Of a stretch of DNA of 64,000 nt, positions 37,305 through 46,947 are shown piece after piece. Source of the stretch: Hyphomicrobiaceae bacterium (GTDB lineage Bacteria; Pseudomonadota; Alphaproteobacteria; Rhizobiales; Hyphomicrobiaceae); assembly GCA_021775735.1 (NCBI GenBank), contig JAJFHG010000029.1, positions 62,001-126,000 of the forward strand. Direction: 5' to 3'. Positions within the stretch are counted from its first letter, which is position 1. The number at the start of each line of letters is the position of its first letter. Under the pieces are notes generated by a model, which was not told where the DNA came from, did no database searches, and was given only the letters and a program-made list of their open reading frames with translations. Both the position numbers and the translations under genes were made by a program.

Positions 37305-37931
37305 CTATTGTGCAGTATTCTTCGCTGCTGCCTCGATAACTTCTTTTTTCGCAGCATCAAGTGCTGCCTTTTTTGCAGCGTCCTTGGCGACATCTTCTGC
37401 AGCGTTTTTAACAGGTGCAACAGCGGTCGTTGCTTTCGTCGCAGCCTTTTTAACCGGGGCAACTGCGGTCGTTGCTTTCGCTACAGCCTTTGTCTTCACG
37501 GCTTTAGAAGCTGTTTTCTTTGCAGCATTTGTTGCCGCTGCTTTTGTAGCAGATGAAACAGCCGGTGGTACTGCTGTGCCGGTTACAGATGCTGTTGCAG
37601 GCTTCAGTGTGCCGCAGCGGCGTTGATATTCTGCGTTTGCGCGATCAAGCTCTGCCATACGTGCAAGAGATGTACGATAGACGGGAACCGTTTTGGATTT
37701 ACCAGCGCCTGCTTTTGCAACACGGTCTGTGATGCCATCTTTGCGCAAGCTGTCAATTTTAGAAACCAACGTGACACAAGCTGGATCAATGGCTGGCTTT
37801 TTTGCCACCTTCTGTGCATCAATTGATGACGTGGTCAGACTGGAGCCCAGCAGGCCACCGTTATTGGAACAGGCCGTCAAAGCGCCGATACACAGAACCG
37901 GCAACGCAGCCTTTTTCAAAAATCGCAACAT
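37305..37931 (-). CDS. Lipoprotein with histone H1-like Lys/Ala tail
   Basis: 208 residues. Signal peptide with lipobox LTAC (near residue 20), then a globular part with two cysteines 53 residues apart (ACVTLVSKIDSLRKDG, AGAGKSKTVPVYRTSL, AEYQRRC), then roughly 90 residues almost only of Ala, Lys, Thr and Val, similar in composition to histone H1 tails. ATG 37931 has GTGGGGAC eight bases upstream. An extracytoplasmic basic tail could bind peptidoglycan, LPS or DNA; this is speculation. A strong terminator follows. Confidence 0.75.
   Translation of the reverse strand: MLRFLKKAALPVLCIGALTACSNNGGLLGSSLTTSSIDAQKVAKKPAIDPACVTLVSKIDSLRKDGITDRVAKAGAGKSKTVPVYRTSLARMAELDRANAEYQRRCGTLKPATASVTGTAVPPAVSSATKAAATNAAKKTASKAVKTKAVAKATTAVAPVKKAATKATTAVAPVKNAAEDVAKDAAKKAALDAAKKEVIEAAAKNTAQ
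37402..37485 (-). repeat. Two tandem 42-bp copies in the lipoprotein tail
   Basis: Copies at 37402-37443 and 37444-37485 differ at only a few bases and encode KATTAVAPVKKAAT-type 14-residue units. The in-frame period suggests tail length can change by slippage or unequal crossing-over. Confidence 0.75.
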
Positions 37932-38168
37932 TAGTTTGTCCCCACTCAATAAAATTCACCCCTACTTGGCCTTGGTCATATGCCTGGACGCGTCGACCAG
38001 CAAGACGGCAGGCTGTGGGCAACGGGTATGAAACGGGGTTGACCCTAGCGAATCTGTGGAAAAACTGAAAGGTGCCTTGTTAATGGCTGGAAACGTTTAA
38101 TTCAGCATGCATGCCAAAAGAGGCCTGATTCTGGCAAATACCGGCTCATGCGCTCAATTCTAACGGTC

Positions 38169-38486
38169 TTAGTGGGTCGTTCGGCCGCGAATCTGGCCAT
38201 CCCGCATGCCTTGCGCGTTCTCAAGGCCACTCAAATAGCCATCCCGAATGAGGCGCAGTGCATCTTCTTCGTTAATTTCCCCCTCCATAGCCGCCGCTTG
38301 AGCGATATGGTGGCTGATCTCAGAGAGCAGGCGGCCCCATTCTGCAAAGTCCTCAGCAAAGGTATTGGGGTCAAAGATGACATGCAGAGCACCGTCAGCA
38401 ATCCAGGCTCTTAGGACCTCAAGCGCTGACTCCGCATTTTCAATGCCATCAGGCACATCAAGTTCGTGTTCTGGATCTTGGCTCAT
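38169..38486 (-). CDS. DUF5076 domain protein
   Basis: 105-residue acidic protein with the DUF5076 pattern: ALEVLRAWIADGALHVIFDP, then EWGRLLSEISHHIAQAAAMEGEINEEDALRLI. Function unknown. From memory of Hyphomicrobiales genomes it usually lies between pdhB and pdhC in the pyruvate dehydrogenase operon. Here it follows the degenerate E1-alpha gene with neither partner present. ATG 38486 has GGAGA seven bases upstream. Confidence 0.82.
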   Translation of the reverse strand: MSQDPEHELDVPDGIENAESALEVLRAWIADGALHVIFDPNTFAEDFAEWGRLLSEISHHIAQAAAMEGEINEEDALRLIRDGYLSGLENAQGMRDGQIRGRTTH

Positions 38487-38638
38487 CGTATCTCCATCAA
38501 TTTTGCCTGCCCCTTTGTATGGGCCCACAAAAAGGGAGGGGGCGCAGGCGATCTGCCCTCTATGTGGCGACTTCACCTCAAAGGGTCAATAACTGCGGAT
38601 AAATTTATACCGGCTGACCAAGCCAGCCTGCGCCAGCT

Positions 38639-39577
38639 TCAAAGCTGAGCGCTGGCACGCATATTGAGGCCGATTGTGGTCAAGGTGGCGCGCACATCTT
38701 TTTCGATTGCGAGAGCCGTTTCCGTTTGACCGTTACAGGCATCAATCAAGCGCATGCGTGCGATAACCACTGGGTCATGAACGGCTTGTGATGCTGGGCC
38801 CCGCCTGCCAGCGGTTTGCTGACTGGCATGTCCGCGAAAAGCTTGGGTTGAAACCAGTAAGCCCTGAGGGCCCGCGCCAGAGCGTGCAGTATCGCCGGCA
38901 GCCTGACATGCGGCTATGACATTTTGCGGGTCAATTCCATCCACCGGCGTGAAGGAAATGGCGCTTGCCTGCACACGTTTTTGGAGATGGCTGCTTGGCC
39001 CATCACCGCCAGGCTGGCCAGGCATTGGATCCGGCACAGCATGATCAATAATAAACACAATCTGCAATTGAAACCGCTTCGCCAACAACAGGGTCCGCAC
39101 AATTTGAGAACCGCGCAAGCTGTCCCCATCCAAGATCACAAAGGCAACATTTTGAGTGCCCTTTAGCGACTGAGCTACAGCAAGGCTGGTCGCCCAGCGC
39201 GCCCGCTTACCATTGTCGGTTGGGCAGTAGTAAAACCTGGTTGGGCGAATAGCAGGGGGGGTTGATCCATGCGTTGGCTGATCAAATAGACCGCGTGATG
39301 GATTTGCAAGTTCGTTCATCAACACTTCAGGCTCTAAGCCAAGCGCCAATAGAGCGCCATGGCACCGACGCCCAACAAGAAGCGGGTCCCCGTCGTTGCT
39401 TGCAGCGTTGACACCGGCAAACAAAGCCTCTCGACCAATGCATAATTTAATCTCATCAGGGATCAGGCCCATGGCATAAAGTTGCCCTGCCTTTTCTTCG
39501 AAACGGCGAATGAGCAGGATCAAGCGATAGACTGCGACAGCATTTTCAGCCTCACCTCCATCATTGCCAATGCGCAT
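38639..39577 (-). CDS. Degenerate pyruvate dehydrogenase E1-alpha-like protein
   Basis: 312 residues clearly descended from PdhA: IRRFEEKAGQLYAMG (residues 23-37) is nearly identical to the family, and CIGREA corresponds to YIGQEA. Catalytic features are lost. The thiamine-diphosphate motif GDGAxNQG...NN reads DGDSLRGSQ (150-158) with DHA instead of the closing NN, the YRDHGH segment reads GRRCHGA, and the phospho-loop YRGHSMSDP reads FRGHASQQT. The frame is intact with a good ribosome site (AAGGACAGG), so it is probably a maintained pseudoenzyme rather than a dead gene. No E1-beta follows. Confidence 0.78.
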   Translation of the reverse strand: MRIGNDGGEAENAVAVYRLILLIRRFEEKAGQLYAMGLIPDEIKLCIGREALFAGVNAASNDGDPLLVGRRCHGALLALGLEPEVLMNELANPSRGLFDQPTHGSTPPAIRPTRFYYCPTDNGKRARWATSLAVAQSLKGTQNVAFVILDGDSLRGSQIVRTLLLAKRFQLQIVFIIDHAVPDPMPGQPGGDGPSSHLQKRVQASAISFTPVDGIDPQNVIAACQAAGDTARSGAGPQGLLVSTQAFRGHASQQTAGRRGPASQAVHDPVVIARMRLIDACNGQTETALAIEKDVRATLTTIGLNMRASAQL

Positions 39578-39753
39578 TACACACCTGTCCTTCGAACGAC
39601 CCCACCTGCCAGCAAGCGACAGACGGTTGAGCCATTAACCGCAGACCCTTGCGAGGTCAACACGGCGAATGTAAGCAGACAATTGGTCAGCCGTTGTGGG
39701 TGGGGGACGAAACGGCGATGTCACGGTGTGGGCAGTGGTCGCCCTTCAAAACA

Positions 39754-40095
39754 TCAGCGCGCGGTGGGTAGGCGGTACGCCTCAGTTAAAACCACTTTGT
39801 CATCGGGGTGGACAAAACCCAAAACGTCACGTGCAATCTCTTCGACCAGATCTGCGTTGGGTAGTTCTGGAGAGAGTAAGGCCACGTCTTGAGTATATCG
39901 AGCACGGGTGGCCTCGAGGCTCTTGATTTCAAATTCTAGGAGCGTTAGTCGCTCGAAAAATTGGCGTTTGGCCTCGAGGCCGTGCCGGCCATTGATTGTG
40001 TGATAAGCGAAATACGATGCAAACCCCGAGCAGATAAGCAAAACAATGAATTGCCTGGAGAGCTTTCGCCAATCATGAATAGGTTTACGCAGCAC
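39754..40095 (-). CDS. ftsB: Septum formation initiator FtsB/DivIC family
   Basis: Bitopic division protein: short basic N-terminus, one membrane segment (QFIVLLICSGFASYFAYHTI), then a coiled coil (LEAKRQFFERLTLLEFEIKSLEATRARY) and the C-terminal LVEEIARDVLGFVHPDDKVV typical of alphaproteobacterial members. The start is uncertain: GTG 40095 has AAGAG upstream and gives 113 residues; the frame is open to GTG 40176 (140 residues). Lies 3' of eno, the standard order. Confidence 0.9.
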   Translation of the reverse strand: MLRKPIHDWRKLSRQFIVLLICSGFASYFAYHTINGRHGLEAKRQFFERLTLLEFEIKSLEATRARYTQDVALLSPELPNADLVEEIARDVLGFVHPDDKVVLTEAYRLPTAR

Positions 40096-40201
40096 AATTA
40101 TGCTCTTAATACGCGATATGAAACTTGAGAACAGGTCAGACCATAAACCTAGACGGGTTAAGACGTCGTAAAACACTGTTCGAAATCAGACCGTTTGTCG
40201 A

Positions 40202-41506
<1,305 letters not shown>

Positions 41507-41687
41507 TCAATCGAAAGCCTTGCCGTCAATGGCCGGGCGTGAAACATTTGAGGAGGTTTTAGCCGGTCTTCGAAGCGGCGCAAAGACCCCTTGGGGTAGG
41601 CCAAACATCCCAATTTCAGCCCAACCTCGGGGCACCGGCATGTGCCGAGCTACAATACCACCGCTCCTATCAATGAAGGACCTCCCC

Positions 41688-42047
41688 ATGGCTGCGACGA
41701 ATTCACAACACGGTGGCTGCCACTGCGGTGCAGTCAGCTACCAGGCGAACGTCGACCTTTCTAACGTCATCTCATGCAACTGCTCAATCTGCATGAAGCG
41801 CGGCGCCTTGTTTACCTTTGTTCCGGCCGGTGATTTCGAGCTTCCTTCAGGACAAGATCATTTGACGGACTACCAGTTTGCACAAAAGAAGATCCACCAT
41901 CTCTTTTGCTCTAAATGTGGTGTCGGTTCATTTGCAAAAGGAGCTGCACCTGATGGCTCAGACGTAATCGCGATCAATGTCCGCTGCCTCGATGAAGTAG
42001 ACCTTGATGACCTCAGGCCAAAACCTTTTGATGGCAAAAACCTTTGA
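41688..42047 (+). CDS. GFA-family (glutathione-dependent formaldehyde-activating-like) zinc protein
   Basis: 119 residues of the Gfa/CENP-V fold. Zinc ligands in [21 protein letters not shown] and [12 protein letters not shown] are complete. Substrate unknown; most family members are not true formaldehyde-glutathione enzymes. ATG 41688 has AAGGA eight bases upstream; longer in-frame starts exist but add non-conserved residues. Its stop overlaps the queC TTG start, so it leads the queuosine operon. Confidence 0.88.
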   Translation: MAATNSQHGGCHCGAVSYQANVDLSNVISCNCSICMKRGALFTFVPAGDFELPSGQDHLTDYQFAQKKIHHLFCSKCGVGSFAKGAAPDGSDVIAINVRCLDEVDLDDLRPKPFDGKNL

Positions 42048-42793
42048 CAGAGCAACGCGTGACCGAACCTCAATATTCAGCGCTTGTTCTTTTCTCAGGT
42101 GGGCAGGATTCTACGGCCTGCTTAGCTTGGGCGTTAGAACGTTACAGTCTGGTCGAAACGCTTGGCATTGATTTTGGCCAACGCCACGGCGTGGAGTTGA
42201 CGCAACGCCAGCATGTGCTTGCGCGACTAAAATCAGAGTATCCAATGTGGGCAGCCCGTCTTGGTGAAGACCATGAGATTACACTCACCGAACTGTCCAA
42301 AATCAGCGAGACAGCGCTGACGCAGGATATGGCGATTGAGATGACCGACGCTGGCCTGCCTTCAACCTTTGTGCCTGGCCGCAATCTGTTGTTCTTTACT
42401 TATGCCGCGGCCATCGGCTATCGACGCAACATCAAAACCCTTATTGGTGGCATGTGTGAAACAGACTTCTCCGGCTATCCCGATTGTCGTAACGACACAA
42501 TCAGATCGCTAGAAACAACGTTATCACTTGGGATGGGCACCAAATTTGAGCTCATCACACCGTTAATGTCTTTGGACAAAGCAGCGACGTGGGCCATGAT
42601 CCAAGACCTGGGCGGTGAGACACTGGTTGATCTTGTCATTGAAGACACCCATACCTGCTACCTTGGCAACCGCACTGAGCGTCATGATTGGGGCTATGGC
42701 TGCGGCGACTGTCCCGCTTGTCAGTTGCGCGGCGCTGGTTATCAACGTTGGCGCGCTGTGTCGTCACCGCCTACCAGCCCCACGACCGACTGA
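42044..42793 (+). CDS. queC: 7-cyano-7-deazaguanine synthase
   Basis: ATP-dependent conversion of CDG to preQ0 in queuosine synthesis. The PP-loop [16 protein letters not shown] (near residues 16-31), FVPGRNLLF, and the zinc site CYLGN...[11 protein letters not shown] at the C-terminus are present. 249 residues from a TTG start overlapping the preceding stop, indicating translational coupling. Confidence 0.96.
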   Translation: MTEQRVTEPQYSALVLFSGGQDSTACLAWALERYSLVETLGIDFGQRHGVELTQRQHVLARLKSEYPMWAARLGEDHEITLTELSKISETALTQDMAIEMTDAGLPSTFVPGRNLLFFTYAAAIGYRRNIKTLIGGMCETDFSGYPDCRNDTIRSLETTLSLGMGTKFELITPLMSLDKAATWAMIQDLGGETLVDLVIEDTHTCYLGNRTERHDWGYGCGDCPACQLRGAGYQRWRAVSSPPTSPTTD

Positions 42794-42826
42794 GACCCCT
42801 CGAAGCTCAAGTAACCATCAACACGT

Positions 42827-43453
42827 ATGTATACCGTCAAAGAAATCTTCTACACGCTGCAAGGCGAGGGTGCGAACGCGGGTCGTCCCGCTGTCTTCTG
42901 TCGCTTTGCAGGTTGCAATTTGTGGTCGGGTCGCGAACAAGATCGCGAAACAGCGACGTGCACATTTTGTGATACAGATTTCATCGGCACCGATGGCGTG
43001 TGTGGCGGACAGTTTGAAACGGCCAACAGGCTCGCCACTGCCTGCCGTACCGCTTGGGGCGAAAGTCAGCCAGGCCTAATCGTGTTGACGGGTGGTGAGC
43101 CGATGCTTCAGGTCGATGCGCCACTGATCGAAGCGCTCCACGGCAGTGGCTTTGAAATTGCCATCGAGACCAATGGCACATTAGCTGTACCGCGGACGAT
43201 CGACTGGATCTGTGTGAGCCCAAAAGCGGGCGCGCCACTGATCCAAACCTCAGGTGATGAACTCAAGCTGGTCTACCCGCAAAAAGGGTTAACGCCGGAC
43301 GATCTGCCCGAGCTCGATTTCAAGCATCACTACTTGCAGCCCCTCGACGGACCGGACGTCGCGGCAAACACTGCCGCTGCCGTTGCGTACTGCAAAGCAT
43401 ACCCAATTTGGCGGCTATCACTGCAAACGCATAAGTTGATCGGGATTGCCTGA
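42827..43453 (+). CDS. queE: 7-carboxy-7-deazaguanine synthase
   Basis: Radical-SAM ring contraction of CPH4 to CDG. Begins YTVKEIFYTLQGEGANAGR. The cluster cysteines follow the expanded spacing C-x14-C-x2-C (GCNLW...TCTFCDTD) known from proteobacterial QueE, followed by LTGGEPMLQ and IETNGT. 208 residues; 33 bases after queC. Confidence 0.95.
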   Translation: MYTVKEIFYTLQGEGANAGRPAVFCRFAGCNLWSGREQDRETATCTFCDTDFIGTDGVCGGQFETANRLATACRTAWGESQPGLIVLTGGEPMLQVDAPLIEALHGSGFEIAIETNGTLAVPRTIDWICVSPKAGAPLIQTSGDELKLVYPQKGLTPDDLPELDFKHHYLQPLDGPDVAANTAAAVAYCKAYPIWRLSLQTHKLIGIA

Positions 43454-43516
43454 CCCCGGCACACCGGCGCTGAAAGCCGATCAGGCGCGCCCAGCGACTC
43501 TTGAGGGGCTGGTCAG

Positions 43517-43945
43517 ATGTCAAAAAATCTCTTATGGCGTTGCCTCATGCGTATCTACAAAGACTTCCTTTTTGAGGCAGCCCACTACCTGCCGTCCGCA
43601 CCTGAAGGTCATCCGAATGCCCGCATTCATGGCCACTCTTTTCGTGCCCGCGTGACGATTGAAGGCCAGCCTGATCCAAAGACCGGTCTCATCATGCATT
43701 TGTCGGACTTAGAAGCCGCGATGCAGGACGTAAAAAACGCACTGGACCATCGTTTACTCAACGAAGTGGAAGGCCTTGGCGTGCCAACATTAGAACGGAT
43801 TGCCGGCTGGGTTTGGAACAAACTATCCAATCGCATTCCAGGCCTTGCTGAAATTGAAATCGTGCGTGATAGCTGTGCGGAAGGTTGCATTTATCGCGGA
43901 CCCCACGATAGTGGCCATGGCCAAAAGCCCTTGGCCGCCGAGTAA
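43517..43945 (+). CDS. queD: 6-carboxytetrahydropterin synthase-like protein QueD
   Basis: 142 residues, closely following E. coli QueD: FEAAHYLPSAPEGH, IHGHSF, a GLIMHLSDLEAA segment, LDHRLLNE and SCAEGCIYRG. The zinc histidines are at residues 23, 38 and 40. The catalytic Cys of C-x3-HGH, however, is Asn34 (GHPNARIHGH). Genome position between queE and queF makes a role in queuosine precursor synthesis the natural reading, but the reaction may use a different nucleophile. ATG 43517 has GAGGGG eight bases upstream. Confidence 0.9.
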   Translation: MSKNLLWRCLMRIYKDFLFEAAHYLPSAPEGHPNARIHGHSFRARVTIEGQPDPKTGLIMHLSDLEAAMQDVKNALDHRLLNEVEGLGVPTLERIAGWVWNKLSNRIPGLAEIEIVRDSCAEGCIYRGPHDSGHGQKPLAAE

Positions 43946-43966
43946 AACCCAGAGCACCCAATCAAT

Positions 43967-44437
43967 ATGGCGGCAGATCGCTCAGACACATCCGATCGTA
44001 ACGTGCTTGGTAAGGCGGCCCGCCTACCCACGGATCCTGGGTCTGCAACCTTGGATCGCGTACCCAACCCGCACCCGGATACACTTTACGCAGCGCGCTT
44101 TACAGCACCAGAGTTTACCGCACTCTGCCCCGTCACTGGACAGCCTGATTTCGCGCATCTGGTCATTGATTATGTGCCGAACGCCTATCTGGTTGAAAGC
44201 AAATCTCTCAAGTTCTACCTGACTGCGTTTCGCAATCATGGTGCCTTCCACGAAGACTGCACGGTGGCCGTTGGCAAGCGGTTGGTGGAAACCTTAGAGC
44301 CCCATTACCTTCGCATTGGTGGCTATTGGTATCCACGTGGCGGCATGCCGATTGATGTTTTTTGGCAAAATGGCGTCTGCCCAAAGGACGTCTGGTTGCC
44401 AGATCAACGTGTTGCCCCCTATCGGGGACGCGGCTAA
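43967..44437 (+). CDS. queF: NADPH-dependent 7-cyano-7-deazaguanine reductase
   Basis: Reduces preQ0 to preQ1. Unimodular QueF of 156 residues: catalytic Cys in [12 protein letters not shown], the substrate-binding [17 protein letters not shown] and FHEDC with the conserved His/Glu pair. Last gene of the que operon; 21 bases after queD. FolE, needed to start the pathway, is not in the window. Confidence 0.95.
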   Translation: MAADRSDTSDRNVLGKAARLPTDPGSATLDRVPNPHPDTLYAARFTAPEFTALCPVTGQPDFAHLVIDYVPNAYLVESKSLKFYLTAFRNHGAFHEDCTVAVGKRLVETLEPHYLRIGGYWYPRGGMPIDVFWQNGVCPKDVWLPDQRVAPYRGRG

Positions 44438-44548
44438 GGCAGTAGAATATTATCAAGGCAAATGAGCTGCCGTTACTCAGGCCTGTTGGCTGTGTGACAA
44501 AGCAAACGACACAGTTGCCTAAGACTTGTAGCGTCACTCGGAAGTTCT

Positions 44549-45256
44549 ATGAACGACGGCCAATCCACTTTTTTAGATGCGTTTCGCCTGCTGGCATCTG
44601 GCAATAGCGAACTTTGGAACATTGTTCTGTTGTCGTTGCAGGTCACCGGTGGGGCAGTGTTGATCGCAACGCTGATTGGTTTGCCACTCGGAGCGATTTT
44701 GGCGTTCAAGCGCTTTCGTGGCCGCAACGCAATTCTCATTTTGCTCAGTGCGTTAATGGGTCTGCCACCCGTTGTGGTCGGTCTTCTGGTTTATCTTGCT
44801 CTGTCTAATGTCGGCCCACTTGGTGTTTTGGGACTTCTCTACACACCATCTGCAATGGTTATTGCGCAGACGATCTTGGTGTTGCCAATTATTGCAGCAC
44901 TGTCGCGCCAGGTTGTGGAAGACTATGCAGCCGAATACCACGAACAACTCGCGATAATGGGTCTGTCAACCTGGGCCTCTATTCGCACATTGATCTTTGA
45001 AGCCCGCCACAGTTTGTTGGTTGTGTTGCTTGCAGGCTTTGGTCGTGCCATCGCTGAAGTCGGCGCAGTTATGATTGTTGGCGGTAATATTGCTCACCTA
45101 ACACGCACCATGACGACAGCCATCGCGCTTGAAACATCGCGCGGAAATCTAGCGCTTGCGCTGGGCCTCGGTGTGGTTTTGATCACGCTTTCCGTCATTA
45201 TCAACGCTGTCTTGATGGCCGTCCGGCGATCTGAAACCCGTTTGTCCTATATTTGA
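44549..45256 (+). CDS. tupB: Tungstate ABC transporter permease
   Basis: 235-residue permease with about five membrane segments and the EAA-type loop in YHEQLAIMGLSTWASIRTLIFEARHSLLV that docks on the ATPase. GRAIAEVGAVMIVGGNI is typical of TupB/WtpB-like permeases. It starts the transporter operon; the specificity assignment comes mainly from the TupA-like binding protein two genes on. Confidence 0.88.
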   Translation: MNDGQSTFLDAFRLLASGNSELWNIVLLSLQVTGGAVLIATLIGLPLGAILAFKRFRGRNAILILLSALMGLPPVVVGLLVYLALSNVGPLGVLGLLYTPSAMVIAQTILVLPIIAALSRQVVEDYAAEYHEQLAIMGLSTWASIRTLIFEARHSLLVVLLAGFGRAIAEVGAVMIVGGNIAHLTRTMTTAIALETSRGNLALALGLGVVLITLSVIINAVLMAVRRSETRLSYI

Positions 45257-45273
45257 GAGAGGCTCGATCAACC

Positions 45274-46029
45274 ATGCAGCCGCTTGACGGAGACCGTCAT
45301 GCCCTTGAACGCCAGGTTCTGCCGATTGTGGCGGAAGGCACAACGTTTGTTGGCACGGAAGGGCAACGATTGTTGGATCAGGTTGATCTGACGATTGCGG
45401 GCTCTGGCATTTTGGTTGTGATGGGTCCAAATGGCGCCGGCAAAAGTCTGCTTCTGCGTATCCTGACCGGACTTGTGCCGATTACCCACGGCAAAATAAG
45501 CTGGGCAGGTCAATCCAGTCTTGTAGGAAACGTGCGTCGGATTGGATTTGTGTTTCAAAAGCCGGTCATGTTTCGCCGCACCGTGATGGAGAACATGACG
45601 TTCGTGTTGCGCCAATTCGGACTGTCGAAAGACGACGCACAACACCGTGCAGAGCGTGCCCTTATTGACGCCGACCTGCACCACCTTTCAGATGCACCAG
45701 CCCGCAGATTGTCGGGTGGTGAACAACAGCGTGTCGCGATTGCGCGCGCCCGCGTCATCGACCCTGAAATTCTGTTTCTCGATGAGCCGACCGCACATCT
45801 CGATCCGGCCTCGACCGCCATCATTGAGAAAATGATCCTGGATGCCAAAGCCCGCGGTACACGCATCATTCATGTCACTCATGACTTGGGTCAGGCGAAG
45901 CGCCTTGCAGATGACATCGTATTTTTACACCTGGGCAAGCTGGTTGAGCACGGTAACGCTGAGACCTTTTTTGCCGGTCCAAAGTCCAAAGCCGCGCAAG
46001 CTTTTGTGGCTGGTGACCTGGTGATATAA
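45274..46029 (+). CDS. tupC: Tungstate ABC transporter ATP-binding protein
   Basis: ABC ATPase: Walker A GPNGAGKS, Q-loop GFVFQKPVMF, signature LSGGEQQRVAIARA, Walker B LFLDEPTAHLD and switch His in HVTHDLGQA. 251 residues from ATG 45274, which has GAGAGAGG upstream; TTG 45253 overlapping the tupB stop is the alternative. Powers import through TupB. Confidence 0.88.
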   Translation: MQPLDGDRHALERQVLPIVAEGTTFVGTEGQRLLDQVDLTIAGSGILVVMGPNGAGKSLLLRILTGLVPITHGKISWAGQSSLVGNVRRIGFVFQKPVMFRRTVMENMTFVLRQFGLSKDDAQHRAERALIDADLHHLSDAPARRLSGGEQQRVAIARARVIDPEILFLDEPTAHLDPASTAIIEKMILDAKARGTRIIHVTHDLGQAKRLADDIVFLHLGKLVEHGNAETFFAGPKSKAAQAFVAGDLVI

Positions 46030-46067
46030 ATCCACTGACAAAGCTAAAAAGAAAAGGTCCGACTTTA

Positions 46068-46922
46068 ATGCTGTCTCGTTTCTTCCTGCGCTTTGCGTCG
46101 CTCGTGACACTCATTGCTTTGAGTGTGTGCATTTATGCATTCACGACTGTTGCAAACGACAACGTATTGACCCTGCAATCAACCACCTCAACAGAAAATT
46201 CCGGACTCCTGCGCTTCATTTTATCGAAGTTTAGCAAGAAAACAGGGATTACGGTCCGCGTTGTGGCAGTTGGCACCGGACAGGCGTTGAAGAATGCACG
46301 CAACGGTGACGGCGATGTGCTGCTGGTGCACGCCAAGGCAGCAGAAGAAAAGTTTGTTAAAGACGGCTGGGGCGTTGAACGTTTTGATGTGATGTATAAC
46401 GACTTCATTATTGTCGGACCTGAAGAAGACCCCGCTGGCCTTGCAACCGCCAAAAGCGTTGATGAGGCTTTGAAACGCATTTCAGAAAAAAAAGTGCCGT
46501 TTCTCTCGCGTGGTGATGACAGTGGAACCCACAAAGCCGAACGCCGTCTGTGGACGGCAGCAGGCATTGACCCGACACCAGCTTCAGGCACATGGTATCG
46601 CGAAGCTGGCTCCGGCATGGGAGCAACCATCAATACAGCCATCGGCATGCGCGCTTATTTGCTCACTGACCGTGCAACATGGATTAGCTACCAAAACAAA
46701 ACCCAGCATAAAGTTTTATTCGAGGGAAATCCTCAGCTGTTCAACCAGTATGGCATCATCCAGGTAAACCCAGCGCATCATCCGCGCGTGAATGCCAAAG
46801 CCGCAGCACAGCTCATCAACTGGATTTTGTCAAAGGATGGCCAAGAGGCTATTGCCGCCTTCAAAGTTCACGGCCATCAGTTGTTTTACCCGAATGCCAA
46901 AGTTCAAGAAACGGTGAATTAG
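46068..46922 (+). CDS. tupA: Tungstate-binding periplasmic protein
   Basis: 284 residues with a signal peptide (hydrophobic residues about 8-27), then the TupA hallmark TSTENSGLL, VVAVGTGQALKNARNGDGDVLLVHA and RFDVMYNDFIIVGP. These strands form the oxyanion site in TupA/WtpA. Order permease-ATPase-binding protein differs from the more common tupABC. Tungstate is favoured over molybdate by the TSTENSG motif, but this is not proof. Confidence 0.9.
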   Translation: MLSRFFLRFASLVTLIALSVCIYAFTTVANDNVLTLQSTTSTENSGLLRFILSKFSKKTGITVRVVAVGTGQALKNARNGDGDVLLVHAKAAEEKFVKDGWGVERFDVMYNDFIIVGPEEDPAGLATAKSVDEALKRISEKKVPFLSRGDDSGTHKAERRLWTAAGIDPTPASGTWYREAGSGMGATINTAIGMRAYLLTDRATWISYQNKTQHKVLFEGNPQLFNQYGIIQVNPAHHPRVNAKAAAQLINWILSKDGQEAIAAFKVHGHQLFYPNAKVQETVN

Positions 46923-46947
46923 ATCACGTTATCTAAGTTTAACAAAA

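Noticed and set aside
44490-44514. CTGTGT/ACACAG stem upstream of tupB as a Moco/tungsten riboswitch
   Set aside because: Only six base pairs; the 110-base spacer lacks the extended conserved elements of that RNA class.
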